From: a virus
Direction: 5' to 3' (one strand)
Virus record (IMG/VR): IMGVR_UViG_3300050014_001170
Location: 1-60,387 of that record
Length of the DNA: 60,387 bases
Positions 1-10,270 of the stretch are shown one piece after another. The notes under the pieces are model-generated. The model was not told the DNA's origin. It saw nothing but the letters and a program-made list of their open reading frames with translations, and searched no databases. Each line of letters starts with the position of its first letter. The stretch's first letter is position 1. Made by a program: the position numbers and the translations under genes.

Positions 1-763
1 GAACTCCAATAGTAAGGGGTGCATCTGGAGCAGCAGTTCCAATACCGACATTACCATTAACAAATAAAGAACTATTGATGGTTAAATTGCCGGTCATTGT
101 ATCTCCAGCTTTTTGAACATAATCACCAGCTCCTCCACCTGCAACTGAAACATCAAGAACTCCAGCATTCCAAAATAAACCTGCCCCGGTCGAAGTGCTT
201 CTTATAAAATAGCTCAAAGCAGTTCCAACCGAAACGTTAGTTGCAAATCCTGCAAGACCTATTGAAGAGTTGGTTGCATATAAATTGAAAGAAGCATTCT
301 TAGCGAAAGCTGCAGTTCCTACTGAAACATTAGTTGCAAATCCAGCAAGTCCTATTGAAGAGTTGGTTGCCATTAAATTGATAGAAGCGTTAATAGTGGA
401 AACGACTAAACCAACACTAGCATTTGTAGCAAATCCGGCAAGTCCTATTGAAGCATTGGTAGCATAAGAACTTAAATCATAAGTAGCTGATGATGTGTCA
501 GCCATTTTAAGCCATGAAGAATATACATTATAAGCAGCAGAATCCGTTAAAATATATAATCCCTTTGATGGGTCAACTTGAACATAGGCTGGCATTCCAG
601 TATACACCCATGCTTCACCCCAAACGCTACCAGTCTTAATTTTCCAAGTACTTGGGTCAACCAAGTCACTATATAAACCAACGACGGTTCTAGCATCCAA
701 AGGACCTGCTAATAATGGTTCTAAGTTTGCAGCAAAATTAAATGTTCCTTTTCCTCTTGACAT
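1..763 (-). CDS. tail fibre / adhesin protein, 3' part cut by window edge
   Basis: An open minus-strand frame runs from an ATG at 763 off the left edge (254 codons visible). The N-terminal part is unique. The middle is built of near-identical units of the form ATNASIGLAGF, about 12-14 residues each, and the end reads QKAGDTMTGNLTI followed by NGNVGIGTAAPDAPL. The DTMTG and VGIGT phrases are typical of phage and bacterial long tail-fibre proteins that end in an intramolecular chaperone, but that end is outside the window. It starts 3 nt after the stop of the gene at 766, so the two are co-transcribed. Probably a virion host-recognition protein; the receptor is unknown. Confidence 0.75.
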   Translation of the reverse strand, partial: MSRGKGTFNFAANLEPLLAGPLDARTVVGLYSDLVDPSTWKIKTGSVWGEAWVYTGMPAYVQVDPSKGLYILTDSAAYNVYSSWLKMADTSSATYDLSSYATNASIGLAGFATNASVGLVVSTINASINLMATNSSIGLAGFATNVSVGTAAFAKNASFNLYATNSSIGLAGFATNVSVGTALSYFIRSTSTGAGLFWNAGVLDVSVAGGGAGDYVQKAGDTMTGNLTINSSLFVNGNVGIGTAAPDAPLTIGV

Positions 764-765
764 GG

Positions 766-2187
766 CTAAAATTCTAGATATATTTTTGTTGAATCTCTTT
801 TTGTTCCGGCATATGTATACAAAGTATAGTTAGCTACATATCTTTGTATTATATTAGTTGAAGCACTTGTTGCCCATGTTGTTAGGGATGAAGCAGCACT
901 TCCTCCTTCATATTCCCATTGTCCACTAACAGTGCTATATGTTTTAATTCCTGATAAAGCGTGCAAAGATATTCTCGCGGTTGGTATTTCAAATTTTTGT
1001 TTTGTAACATTAGGAACATCCCCAGTTTCCCCTACCAATATAAATCCATTAGCTATATTTGGAACAGGAGTAGTAGCTAATGCTAATAGAGTTTGCTTTG
1101 TTAATGTGCTGATATCTACAGTAGTTGCATAATATGGATAAGAACCTTCGATTATTCTTGTTGATGCAGCAGTTAAAGTGCCAGCTACTAATGGCCCTGT
1201 TGTAGCATTACCCCCTTTATTATCTAATGGTTGTGGACCCTGATTATATCCTATTTGACAACTCCATGATTGACTGCCATATTGAACATCGTATGCAAAA
1301 GATTGAACATTTGGTGATACATTAGAAGAAGCATCAACTAAGTTTGAACCTGTATAGTTATAATTATTGCAAGAGCCGCTTCTTACATTTTGATATGTTG
1401 TTCCATTATAAATGGTTCCTTGATTTAATGTTGTTGTAAATTGTAATGCCGCAATGTTTGTTGAAACCTCATATAATGTTGTAGTAGGTGACATGGTGAG
1501 CGTTCCAGTCGGAGCAGTAAGAGTAGGCTGAATTGTTGGAAATAATAAATCATTTAGAATAACTGTAACACTATCCCCGGATAAATCTGCAACTGTTGTG
1601 CCTGCTAAAATTCCGCCTACCGCACTAGGCATTGCTAATGTTGGATCTAATGTAGAGGGATCATAAAAAACTCTCGAAGATAAAATAGAAGAGTCCCCAA
1701 TTCCTGCTGCAACTGAAACATCAAGCATACCAGCATTCCAATTGAATCCAGTTCCTATTGAAGCTTCCCTTAATAAAGCTGTTGATAACTCCCAAAAATA
1801 TAATGAAGCTTCTAATGGAGTAACATTTTTCCACTTTGAAGTAGCAAAATCATATTGTAAAAATTGATTTGAAGAAATATCTACAATTGAAACATCAGAA
1901 AGCCCGGCAAGAGATGAAACACCTGTTGCTATTGAAACATCCAGCATACTTCCATCCCAAGCTAAACCAGTTCCTACTGAAGTATTTCTTATAAAATAGC
2001 CTAAAGCAGTTCCTATTGAAGCATTAGTAGCAAATGCATTTGTATAATCATAAATTGCTTTTCCTGTAACTAAAATCGATGAGGCATCTGCAACAATTGA
2101 TATTGAAGTATCCTGGATACTTATAACAGGTTGTGATGGAGAAGAGCCAAGAATAAGCCCATTCTTAATTTTAAATTCGTTTGCCAT
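766..2187 (-). CDS. tail fibre-like repeat protein (473 aa)
   Basis: Begins MANEFKIKNGLILG, a common opening of phage fibre proteins. Residues 1-160 hold two copies of a unit of the form W(D/N)(G/A)(S/G)MLDVS(I/V)A(T/A)G, shared with the neighbouring genes at 1, 2253 and 5638. The remainder is Thr/Ser/Asn-rich and beta-sheet-like. It has no signal peptide or membrane segment. It sits in the minus-strand fibre block, and the stop is followed directly by the next fibre gene. Role inferred as a virion adhesion component. The repeats suggest the genes exchange segments by recombination. Confidence 0.7.
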   Translation of the reverse strand: MANEFKIKNGLILGSSPSQPVISIQDTSISIVADASSILVTGKAIYDYTNAFATNASIGTALGYFIRNTSVGTGLAWDGSMLDVSIATGVSSLAGLSDVSIVDISSNQFLQYDFATSKWKNVTPLEASLYFWELSTALLREASIGTGFNWNAGMLDVSVAAGIGDSSILSSRVFYDPSTLDPTLAMPSAVGGILAGTTVADLSGDSVTVILNDLLFPTIQPTLTAPTGTLTMSPTTTLYEVSTNIAALQFTTTLNQGTIYNGTTYQNVRSGSCNNYNYTGSNLVDASSNVSPNVQSFAYDVQYGSQSWSCQIGYNQGPQPLDNKGGNATTGPLVAGTLTAASTRIIEGSYPYYATTVDISTLTKQTLLALATTPVPNIANGFILVGETGDVPNVTKQKFEIPTARISLHALSGIKTYSTVSGQWEYEGGSAASSLTTWATSASTNIIQRYVANYTLYTYAGTKRDSTKIYLEF

Positions 2188-2252
2188 TTTTTAATTATTC
2201 TTTCACTATCCAGAAATAATTCTATATAGCTTATTATTTTATATATTTTTGA

Positions 2253-4196
2253 TTATCCCGTAATGAATACTGAACAATCTCCTGTAAGCGACCCTAAGGT
2301 CCAATCCAGAGTAATATCCCCATTAGCAGCATATTTAACTCCTGTAAAAACAAGTTCTCTAAGTTCATAAACTGCTACTGTAAATGGTCCAGCACCAAGT
2401 CCATGAGTTGCAGCTGGAATAGCAAAAGTAGATATTCCAGTTGGATCAAATGCGCCGGCATATTTTGTAACATATCCACCTGCTCCTGGTACTGTTATAG
2501 TAATAGTAGAGGTATCTGATGTTATTGAAACCCCAACCCCCTGAACCAATTGTCTAAGATATGCGATATTATTATTTTCATATGAAAATATTGCTGCATT
2601 TCCTCCATTAGCTACATTCGCTACTGCTCTTATTGCATTAGTTGAAAGATCTGCAATACCTGCGGTATGAACTATAGTTAATGTATTAAGACCAACTATG
2701 GAAGTATCCATATAATCTAATCTTGTATCTACTTGGATAGAAACATCACTTATTAAAGCATCTACTTTAGTTTTGCCATAGTAGTTAGTTGAAGTTTCAA
2801 ACGCCATCGTTCCTAAATCCCTAGAACCAACTAATGTGCCATTCCAAACAAGAGCTGTCATCTCAGAAGCTTGGGCAGTGGCAATAGGTAATCCTAATCC
2901 AACTCCTGGGGTAAATGTAAACCCAGCAGAAGTATCAGTTCTATATTTTGTTCCATCCCAGAATCCAATCCCAAATGCTGTTGGCGTATCTTCTCTTGTT
3001 GCAACTGCTTGAGTAGAAGCATCTATGAAAGAAGAACCATCTTTAGCAATTCCTATTCTAAAAGTTTGAAAAGATTCATCATATACAAATATGTATGGAT
3101 CCGATGATCCTCTTTCTATAACAATACCAGATTGCATGTATGCAGGAGGAGCTCCTGTAAGACCTGTATTTAATCTAATATAGGATGCTGATACATCTAT
3201 AGTTTCTATATTTGTAATATATAAAGATCCATCTACAGTTAAATTTCCTCCAATATAAGTATCCCCGAGAACCGATAACCCTCCATTAATAGAAGCATTA
3301 TTTGTAACTGATAATCCTCCTGCAGTAATAGAGAGAGGACCGGTCATTGTATCCCCAGCTTTAAGAACAAAAAGTCCTTTAGAAGCTTCTAATCCTTGAA
3401 TAAGCCCATTTAATATTCCGAGAGAAGTATCCTGATTTAAATCCCAAGTATTAAATGTTCCTAATGAGCTATTGATATTGGTAATTTGTGTGCCAATTGC
3501 GTTTAATGAACTATCAAGATAAGTTTTGCCATAATAGTTTGTAGAGGTTTCCCATGTCATAGAACCAAGAGTTCTTACTCTAAGAGAACCATCTGCTCCT
3601 TCCATTACAAGTGCTGATGGGGTATTTGCTGTTGAAGCTACTAAACCTGCTATTTTTAATGAATTTGTAGCAGAAGTTGTGATTATTGTAGGAATATTTA
3701 ATGTACCGCCAAGACCTACTGAACTATTTGTAGTAGTTAAACCATTCCAGGATTTGACCGTTGCTGCAGCTAATGCCCCAATAGAAGCATCGTGAATTAT
3801 TGTTAATATATTTAAAGCACCAACAGAAGTTTCAAGATTATTAATATCTGTTATGCTAGTATTGATAAGACCGTTAAGAGTTCCTAAAGAAAGATCTATA
3901 TTATCTAATCTTGTATCTACTTGTGTAGAAACATCACTTATTAAGGCATCTACTTTAGTTTTGCCGTAATAGTTAGTAGAGGTTTCCCAAGTCATTGTTC
4001 CTAATTGTCGACTTTGAATAGAAACATCGACTCCTATCGTTCCAACTACTAAAGCATATGGAGTATTAGTAATTGTTGCTCCGGGACTTGATATATGAGT
4101 TACCCCTTGTAAATATACAGATGAATCAAAGGTAACATTTTTTAAAAATGAAGCACTTGAATCAACAATGAAATTGGGCTGAACATACTTTGCCAT
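2253..4196 (-). CDS. tail fibre-like repeat protein (647 aa)
   Basis: A long repetitive protein with three copies of a unit around METSTNYYGKTKVDALISDVS and many DASLG/NTSIG phrases. A central segment carries LKAGDTMTGPLSI and NNASINGGLSVLGDTYIGG, the fibre motif also seen at the left window edge. The C-terminal 80 residues look like a distinct folded head (VPGAGGYVTKYAGAF onward). The intergenic gap to the next gene is about 30 nt, so it is part of the fibre operon. Function as a host-binding fibre is inferred from repeat style and context. Confidence 0.7.
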   Translation of the reverse strand: MAKYVQPNFIVDSSASFLKNVTFDSSVYLQGVTHISSPGATITNTPYALVVGTIGVDVSIQSRQLGTMTWETSTNYYGKTKVDALISDVSTQVDTRLDNIDLSLGTLNGLINTSITDINNLETSVGALNILTIIHDASIGALAAATVKSWNGLTTTNSSVGLGGTLNIPTIITTSATNSLKIAGLVASTANTPSALVMEGADGSLRVRTLGSMTWETSTNYYGKTYLDSSLNAIGTQITNINSSLGTFNTWDLNQDTSLGILNGLIQGLEASKGLFVLKAGDTMTGPLSITAGGLSVTNNASINGGLSVLGDTYIGGNLTVDGSLYITNIETIDVSASYIRLNTGLTGAPPAYMQSGIVIERGSSDPYIFVYDESFQTFRIGIAKDGSSFIDASTQAVATREDTPTAFGIGFWDGTKYRTDTSAGFTFTPGVGLGLPIATAQASEMTALVWNGTLVGSRDLGTMAFETSTNYYGKTKVDALISDVSIQVDTRLDYMDTSIVGLNTLTIVHTAGIADLSTNAIRAVANVANGGNAAIFSYENNNIAYLRQLVQGVGVSITSDTSTITITVPGAGGYVTKYAGAFDPTGISTFAIPAATHGLGAGPFTVAVYELRELVFTGVKYAANGDITLDWTLGSLTGDCSVFITG

Positions 4197-4227
4197 TATT
4201 TATTGTTTATTTTATTTATATATTCTT

Positions 4228-5622
4228 TTAGTATCCAATGATAATTACATCATAACTTTGTCCTAAAGGAAAATTTGTAAAATTAAGTATTGAAGTATTA
4301 AGACCCCTGATTTTATCTGGAAATAATTCTTCCTGAGTTGATGGATCATATACTGCTATAAGATGATTCATGGTATTTAATGAATGATCAATTGTAAATG
4401 TATTTGACCCTATATTGGTTATAGTAGTATTATAATTTTTTGATTTCAGATAAGGGGAAACACCTATTTCGCCATTTATAGCAATTAAAACTCCATTATA
4501 TGAAGGATCTAATTTGAGAGCTTCTGCTATTATTTTTCCATGAACCCCAAGATTTCCTAATATATCTACATTGCCTTGAATTCCTACAGCTCTTTTATAT
4601 AAATCATCATAGTTTAATATAGTTAAATTTTGACCGTAATAATTGCTATTTCCAAAATATGCTCCAGCTACACTTCCCGTATTATACCAAAATGGCCCAC
4701 TCCAACTTTGTGTTTGATTTACAACTAAATCCGAAGAATTTATTGTTTGCAAAAACCAGGTGTCCCCTACTTTGTAAAGGCATTTATCTCCTGAAAGATT
4801 TGAATAAACACTAGCATCATTTACAATTGCAAGTCCCGAAATAGGAGGAGTAAAATAAGTTCCTCCAAATCCATTTGTGTCATCAATAACATAATAGGAA
4901 TTTAGTAAACTTTCAACAATCTCTTCTTTAATATTTAGCAAATATAAAGATTGGGGTGTTCCGATATTTAATGAACCTGCTCTAATTCCTCCATAACTGC
5001 TATCTAAATAATTACGTATTTCAAGATTTCCACTAGCGTCCTTTAATTTAACGCCATCATTTGTCATGTAAAGTTGGAAAGCTTGGGATAATGTTCCACT
5101 AGCATCTGTTGGAGCAATTATGCCTTTAACCCCATTATATCTGTATCCTGTTATCTGTATCGGAGCCGGAGGAACTATATTAAATGTTAAAATCCCCGTC
5201 ATGTAATCAAAACGCCAAGGATAAACAGCACTGGTTTTTTGTATTTCTACTCCATTTGAAAAAAGTTTCAAATCATAACCTGCACCATACTTATCTGATA
5301 TCCAATCTTTTAATCTGGGATTTGTTGGATCATCAGCTAATGCAAAATTAAAGGGATTTACAGAATTTGCAACTGCAGCCCAAGTTAAACTACCGGAAAC
5401 AGTTGTATCAACTTTAAGGGTAAATTTATCATATCCATCAATATAGGGATATGCTGAAAATGGACCATAGCTTGGATCAACAGGAATTGCATTTATCCAG
5501 ATTTCTTGAAGATGGACATTTATTGTATTATCCCCAAATTCTTCGTAAAATTGTTTCGCTGAATCTGTTTGGCGTTTATTTACTAAGGTTTTAAAAGATA
5601 TATCGTTTTGATTCCAAGACAT
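4228..5622 (-). CDS. fibre/baseplate-associated structural protein (464 aa)
   Basis: Not repeat-dominated like its neighbours. The N-terminus (MSWNQNDISFKTLVNKRQTDS) is followed by mixed alpha/beta sequence. Residues 330-390 resemble a fibre shaft (LGVHGKIIAEALKLD), and the end (NHLIAVYDPSTQEELFPDKI) resembles a short C-terminal beta domain. It starts 15 nt downstream of the 864-aa gene, so it is in the same transcript. Likely a virion protein linking fibre segments; the exact family is not recognised. Confidence 0.6.
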   Translation of the reverse strand: MSWNQNDISFKTLVNKRQTDSAKQFYEEFGDNTINVHLQEIWINAIPVDPSYGPFSAYPYIDGYDKFTLKVDTTVSGSLTWAAVANSVNPFNFALADDPTNPRLKDWISDKYGAGYDLKLFSNGVEIQKTSAVYPWRFDYMTGILTFNIVPPAPIQITGYRYNGVKGIIAPTDASGTLSQAFQLYMTNDGVKLKDASGNLEIRNYLDSSYGGIRAGSLNIGTPQSLYLLNIKEEIVESLLNSYYVIDDTNGFGGTYFTPPISGLAIVNDASVYSNLSGDKCLYKVGDTWFLQTINSSDLVVNQTQSWSGPFWYNTGSVAGAYFGNSNYYGQNLTILNYDDLYKRAVGIQGNVDILGNLGVHGKIIAEALKLDPSYNGVLIAINGEIGVSPYLKSKNYNTTITNIGSNTFTIDHSLNTMNHLIAVYDPSTQEELFPDKIRGLNTSILNFTNFPLGQSYDVIIIGY

Positions 5623-5637
5623 TTATAATATTAAATT

Positions 5638-8232
5638 TTAGCTTAACGTAATTTGTGTTATTGATTTAGAAATATTTTTAAAAATAATTTTAAGTGCAAA
5701 TTGATTTATATGTGTTATTTCATTTCCCAAACTATCTGTTCCTAAAGACCATGCAATACTTGAACTAGATCTTGCTGTCCATGCACCTTTTGCTTGATTT
5801 ATTGATGATCCATCTCCCCCCGTTCCGTATTCTAGTGCTAAATCAAAATATTTATCTTGATCAGTAAGCCATAGGATAATATTGGTATTTCCAAATCCGT
5901 ATATACTTGAATCGGTAATCGGATTAAATCCGGTGAATGTTAAAGTTCCACTACTTAAACTTCCTGTTTTAGTAAATCTTCTAATATATTCTTTATCCCC
6001 TGAAAATGCAAAATTAGCATAATCACCGGCAACAGGATATCGCAAGGTTCCATTCTGAACTTGAGCATATGCTCCATTACCAGGATTAAAAATTGTGTAA
6101 TTAGTTTCATCCCAATCCACATCTGTTCCTGATGAAGCAATTAAAAGTCTCTTACTCTCATCAGTAAAATATTCAGTTGTTACAGTTGCTCTTGTAGGTA
6201 AATATGTATTGAGTCTTTTTGTCAGGGTTAATGTACTTGAATCCCCTGTAAAATTGGGTTTATATAAAGTTACTGCTAATGTTGGATAACCAGAACCTGT
6301 AGCTTGATTAGCTATATCAAATGTAAATTCCTGATTAGCCACATTAAAACTAGCATCATAAGATGGAATCGATATTGGATTTAATAATATTTGAGATCCA
6401 TAAGTAGAAGTTATTTTTCCAACTGCTATTGAATGATAAGCATTCTTAAATATTCCAGGCGCAGCAGTAAATGATACAAGGATTTTTGAATTTATACCAT
6501 AATATTGTATTCCACTTAAATAAACGGAATTTAATGCTCCTTCCGAAACACTTGGGGAAATAGACCATTTAGCAGCGCCTGGACTTGGATCGAATCTTAA
6601 AAAGAATTCATTAGAAGTAGCTGCCTCAGAATGACCAATAGAATATTTTACCCCTCCTGTTCGTTGAGTAGTTATATCTAAATATGCTTCAACCCTTCTC
6701 CAGAAATCGGAATTGATTCCGCCATATCCTGCTTCATTATTAAATCTTAAAATCCCGGTTGCTTCAGTCGTTGAAAATGAAGTATTTCCAAAACCTAATG
6801 TCATATCATAAGAGGCATCTAAAACCCCATTAACATATCCATAAAGAGTTCCTCTTGTAGTAGTATTACCAAAAAATCCTGCTCTAAAAGTATCTACAAA
6901 ACTTGGTGTGGTAAGTCTAAAAGTATTATCAACAGCATAATCATTTATAATTATACCGGGCGCAATGCCGCTATAATACCAAGCTGGGATTAATCCCGAA
7001 GGTAATTTAGCTGCATAGGTTACAGAACTTGTTAATAATAGGGTTTTATTAGTTAATAAATTAGGTCGAGCCGGAGCCAATAACCCCATTATACTATCTA
7101 AATTAGAAACACTTGTTTGAAGATCATTTCCGGTAAAAATAAAATTTGAACTATCATAGTTAACCCCACCTATATTTGTAGAGTTTTCAATAATCATATC
7201 AAAAAGAAAATTATATGAAGGATCAAAAACTGCTGACTTATTAACAATTAACAAATGACTTGCATCCCAAGCAAAATCGGTGCTTAGGTTTATTGAAGAT
7301 TCTTTAAGATAATTTTTACTAATCAACCAAGCAATTGATGCATCTCGTGATGCTAATGAACCATCAATATATATTTTTTGCTGAGCATCTTTAAGATATA
7401 AATTTGTTATTGAAGCATCTCTTAAAGCAAAAGAACTATCAATATATGCTGTTGAATATCCACTTATAATACTAACATCTAATAAAGCTCCATTCCAAAC
7501 AAAACTAGATCCCAGCGATGATTCTTTAACATATCTGCCGTCATGCAAATGTGAAGATGGAGACATGTTAATACTTAGCCAAGCAATAGATGCGTCTCTT
7601 GCAAATAAAGAACTATCAACATATATTTGGGATACTGATCCAGCAATTACGCTTACATCAACATACAATTGACCATCTAATCCCCATGCAAATCCTGAAC
7701 TGAGATTTAATGAAGCTTCTTTAACATATATTCCTAGAGGTTGCTTATTAGCGTCAAGCCATGCAATAGATATATCTCGTAATGCTAATGCACCATTAAT
7801 ATAACTTGTATCCGTTGGGGACATGCCAAAGTGATGTGATAGATCTAAATAATATTGACCATCTTCACCTTGCAATAAATCTGCATTTATTATTGGAATT
7901 GGAGGAGTATAAGCATAAACGGGATCACCTTCATAAATTAGATACCAATTTAAAATATTGCCTGTACCAATTCCAGTTCTAGTATATTTTATTTTAAGAT
8001 AAAAAGTTGGTTGATCCCTAAATTGAATACCGCTTAAAGCACTTTGAGAAAGAGAATTCCAATTTGTCCACGTAGCATTATCCCAAGAATATTGAAATTC
8101 CTTCTTAGAAAAGACCCCAGAAATTCCTTCTTCTTGAAAAAATGTTATTCTTGTGACATTTGGAATAGGAATAGAATTAGAAAATTCTACGGTTTTTATA
8201 GATTCTTGTTTCTCGGTGAATTGGTATTGCAT
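5638..8232 (-). CDS. large fibre/adhesin protein (864 aa)
   Basis: The N-terminal 110 residues (IPIPNVTRITFF ... KKEFQYSWDNATWTNW) match the N-terminal domain of the adjacent gene at 8344, so the two are paralogous at that end and may attach to the same virion partner. Residues 130-330 hold five or six copies of a unit centred on SSLFARDASIAWL. The C-terminal 500 residues are non-repetitive and beta-rich, as expected of a receptor-binding head. It is the largest protein of the fibre operon. Confidence 0.7.
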   Translation of the reverse strand: MQYQFTEKQESIKTVEFSNSIPIPNVTRITFFQEEGISGVFSKKEFQYSWDNATWTNWNSLSQSALSGIQFRDQPTFYLKIKYTRTGIGTGNILNWYLIYEGDPVYAYTPPIPIINADLLQGEDGQYYLDLSHHFGMSPTDTSYINGALALRDISIAWLDANKQPLGIYVKEASLNLSSGFAWGLDGQLYVDVSVIAGSVSQIYVDSSLFARDASIAWLSINMSPSSHLHDGRYVKESSLGSSFVWNGALLDVSIISGYSTAYIDSSFALRDASITNLYLKDAQQKIYIDGSLASRDASIAWLISKNYLKESSINLSTDFAWDASHLLIVNKSAVFDPSYNFLFDMIIENSTNIGGVNYDSSNFIFTGNDLQTSVSNLDSIMGLLAPARPNLLTNKTLLLTSSVTYAAKLPSGLIPAWYYSGIAPGIIINDYAVDNTFRLTTPSFVDTFRAGFFGNTTTRGTLYGYVNGVLDASYDMTLGFGNTSFSTTEATGILRFNNEAGYGGINSDFWRRVEAYLDITTQRTGGVKYSIGHSEAATSNEFFLRFDPSPGAAKWSISPSVSEGALNSVYLSGIQYYGINSKILVSFTAAPGIFKNAYHSIAVGKITSTYGSQILLNPISIPSYDASFNVANQEFTFDIANQATGSGYPTLAVTLYKPNFTGDSSTLTLTKRLNTYLPTRATVTTEYFTDESKRLLIASSGTDVDWDETNYTIFNPGNGAYAQVQNGTLRYPVAGDYANFAFSGDKEYIRRFTKTGSLSSGTLTFTGFNPITDSSIYGFGNTNIILWLTDQDKYFDLALEYGTGGDGSSINQAKGAWTARSSSSIAWSLGTDSLGNEITHINQFALKIIFKNISKSITQITLS

Positions 8233-8343
8233 GTAGAAACTTTATTTTCTTTATTTATCTGGTTTTAAAAACCGATAAGTTAATAAAGATCCTTCTACAA
8301 ATTACCCAGCTTTTTTGCAAAACGATTATATTATATTTTTAGA

Positions 8344-8991
8344 TTAAATTATCCCTGTTATTAATCCATTTAAAACTGTTACCGTTGAACCATCTGAAAG
8401 AAAAGTTCCTGTAAACCCAGAACTGATATCTTGTTTAGTCTGAAGTCCCCCCATTAAATTATTAAGAGCTTTTTGTAGACCTGCTATTGTATTAATTGCT
8501 TGCTCCCCTTTTTGATTTGGTCTCCATAAATAATAATTTGCATTTTTTCCTAAAAGAGTTTCGGCATCGGTAATCTTAGTAACTTCAAATGTTTTAACTA
8601 CTCCTCCAAGATCATTACATCCATCAGAAATAACAAAAGCATGTTCTGCAGAAACACCTTCGACTGGGGGAGCATAGGTTGGACTCGTATTTGGCAAATA
8701 TTCTATAGAGAATGCGGATACTTTTCCAGCCGTAGGACTAGTCATAGTATATTTGATCTCAAAAAATAAAAATTTATGATCTCCTGTATTAACTTTAATA
8801 TTTCCAACATTTAGATCTTCCCATGAAGACCAATAAATTCTATCAAAAGACCATCTAAATTCTTTTTTTAAAAAAAGTTTTGAAGAGTTGTCTGTATAGA
8901 ATTTTATAGAACCAACATTTTCAATAGGGATTTCATTCTTAAAATAGATAAGATTTTCTAAAGAAATTTTCGTGAAATTTGAAAAATTCAT
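8344..8991 (-). CDS. fibre-associated protein sharing the N-terminal domain of its neighbour (215 aa)
   Basis: Residues 1-110 (EIPIENVGSIKFYTD ... KKEFRWSFDRIYWSSW ... EIKYTM) align by eye with residues 1-110 of the 864-aa protein. The C-terminal half is short and ends in a mixed coil/beta tail. It is the first gene of the minus-strand fibre block. No promoter is obvious upstream. It could be a short adaptor occupying the same site on the virion as the large adhesin. Confidence 0.6.
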   Translation of the reverse strand: MNFSNFTKISLENLIYFKNEIPIENVGSIKFYTDNSSKLFLKKEFRWSFDRIYWSSWEDLNVGNIKVNTGDHKFLFFEIKYTMTSPTAGKVSAFSIEYLPNTSPTYAPPVEGVSAEHAFVISDGCNDLGGVVKTFEVTKITDAETLLGKNANYYLWRPNQKGEQAINTIAGLQKALNNLMGGLQTKQDISSGFTGTFLSDGSTVTVLNGLITGII

Positions 8992-9033
8992 ATATTCCTA
9001 ATTTATTTTATTTATTCACAGGAAATAAACTAG

Positions 9034-9070
9034 TAATAAAAAAACCCCTTACTATTTCTAGTAAGAGGTT
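9034..9070 (-). terminator. rho-independent terminator on the minus strand
   Basis: On the minus strand CCTCTTACTA and TAGTAAGGGG form a 10-bp stem (one G-U) closed by a GAAA tetraloop and followed by a run of T. It lies just after the stop of the HD gene and before the fibre block, so it separates the accessory genes from the fibre operon. Confidence 0.85.
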
Positions 9071-9093
9071 AAAAAAGAAAAAAGAAATAAAAA

Positions 9094-9582
9094 TTAAAAA
9101 GATAATTCTTCTGGAGTCAAAGTTCTCATGTTATCGAATTCAGAAAACTCCTTTATTTTTTCATAATTGGGTTTCTTTTTAAATTCCTCCTGCTTGGATT
9201 GTTTCATTTCCCCCATTAGTTTTACTTTCATATGTCCGATGACAATATCATATATGAGATCGGCATTTCCCCCTTGACGAAAAATCCAATCCTTATATTT
9301 TGCAACCAAGCGAGCCGAAACAAATTCATGTCCATAAGCACTCCAGGTTCCCCTTTTATTCAATCTTGTAGTCTCGGTTTTTCCGAGATCATGAAATAAA
9401 GCGGATAAAGAAAAATCAAGATCTCCACTTTTTCTAGCTCTTTCATAAACTATTCTCGTATGAATTAATACATTACCTTCAGGATGCCAGGTTTTACTCT
9501 GAGGAGTTTTCTCGCATTTTTCCAAAAGATTACGTATTTCTTCAGGAACTATTTTTGATATTTTTTCAAATGATAGGATCAT
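9094..9582 (-). CDS. HD-domain phosphohydrolase (162 aa)
   Basis: Shows the HD metal-binding pattern: H41 in LIHTRIVY, H64-D65 in SALFHDLGKTETT, and a later H85 in SAYGHEFVSARLV. This matches small HD proteins related to the HD domain of tRNA nucleotidyltransferases, and the length suits a single-domain enzyme. The substrate (nucleotide, cyclic nucleotide or 2',3'-cyclic phosphate RNA end) cannot be read from sequence. It overlaps the upstream gene by 17 nt, is co-transcribed, and is closed by the terminator at 9034-9070. Confidence 0.75.
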   Translation of the reverse strand: MILSFEKISKIVPEEIRNLLEKCEKTPQSKTWHPEGNVLIHTRIVYERARKSGDLDFSLSALFHDLGKTETTRLNKRGTWSAYGHEFVSARLVAKYKDWIFRQGGNADLIYDIVIGHMKVKLMGEMKQSKQEEFKKKPNYEKIKEFSEFDNMRTLTPEELSF

Positions 9583-10234
9583 GTATTATACCTTTTAAAT
9601 CTCGGGGTAGTAAAAAAGTTGAATTTTTTAATATTTCTGACATAATTCTTTTACCTTCCAGCTCAATCTCCCTTCTTTTACTTTCACTAAAAATTTCATG
9701 TTCCATCATTTCTGCCATTTGTTTTGTCCGTCTTTCGGTATTTATTTTTTCGTTTATAATTCTCTCTGCTTCTAATAGTTCATCCTCAATAAGCCATGGA
9801 GCTTTTTCTTGTATATCTTTTTCAATAGGTATTAAAATAAAGCTCCCAGAAAAGAAAATAGTTTTTCCATAAAAACTTCTAAGACGAATTTCCCGTATCT
9901 CAGTTCTCATTCTTGGTGGGGTATTTATTTTATTTAATATTGCTTGAGGATTTATTTGAGGGATCATTCCAGCCTTTGACATTGATCGAATTAAATCATC
10001 TATACGGTCCTCAATTTCAACTTTTGTAAATAAAATAATATTATGAGGCCGATATAAATTATCTGGAAATTCTATTCTTTCAAGTTTTTTTAAAAAATCA
10101 AAAATCAATTCTGGAGTTTTTAACCTGACTGAGGATCCGTCAATAGAAAACTGAGCTCCTATAATTTCAGTGGAATCCTGTTTCCTTCCAATTTGCATGG
10201 AATCTTTTGGGTCTATATGTCTAATAAAAGCCAT
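9566..10234 (-). CDS. unrecognised protein (222 aa)
   Basis: Starts at the ATG at 10234; an in-frame TTG 15 nt upstream lies inside the promoter box and is not used here. The protein is charged, with a predicted helical C-terminal third rich in Glu/Arg/Lys (residues 150-205). No signal peptide, membrane segment or known motif. The promoter box ends 6 nt before the ATG, so the mRNA would have almost no leader. It overlaps the HD gene downstream. Confidence 0.65.
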   Translation of the reverse strand: MAFIRHIDPKDSMQIGRKQDSTEIIGAQFSIDGSSVRLKTPELIFDFLKKLERIEFPDNLYRPHNIILFTKVEIEDRIDDLIRSMSKAGMIPQINPQAILNKINTPPRMRTEIREIRLRSFYGKTIFFSGSFILIPIEKDIQEKAPWLIEDELLEAERIINEKINTERRTKQMAEMMEHEIFSESKRREIELEGKRIMSEILKNSTFLLPRDLKGIIHDPII

Positions 10235-10240
10235 AAGGCA

Positions 10241-10248
10241 AATATACA
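10241..10248 (-). promoter_or_regulatory. Bacteroidetes-type promoter box TATATTTG
   Basis: TATATTTG read on the minus strand, ending 6 nt before the ATG at 10234. It matches the -7 consensus TAnnTTTG of Bacteroidetes promoters and predicts a near-leaderless transcript. Confidence 0.65.
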
Positions 10249-10270
10249 AAATATTTTCTAAATTAAAAAA

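Noticed and set aside
1-763. CRISPR-like array from the regular repeats near the left edge
   Set aside because: Repeats are in frame, protein-coding and of tail-fibre type, without unique spacers.
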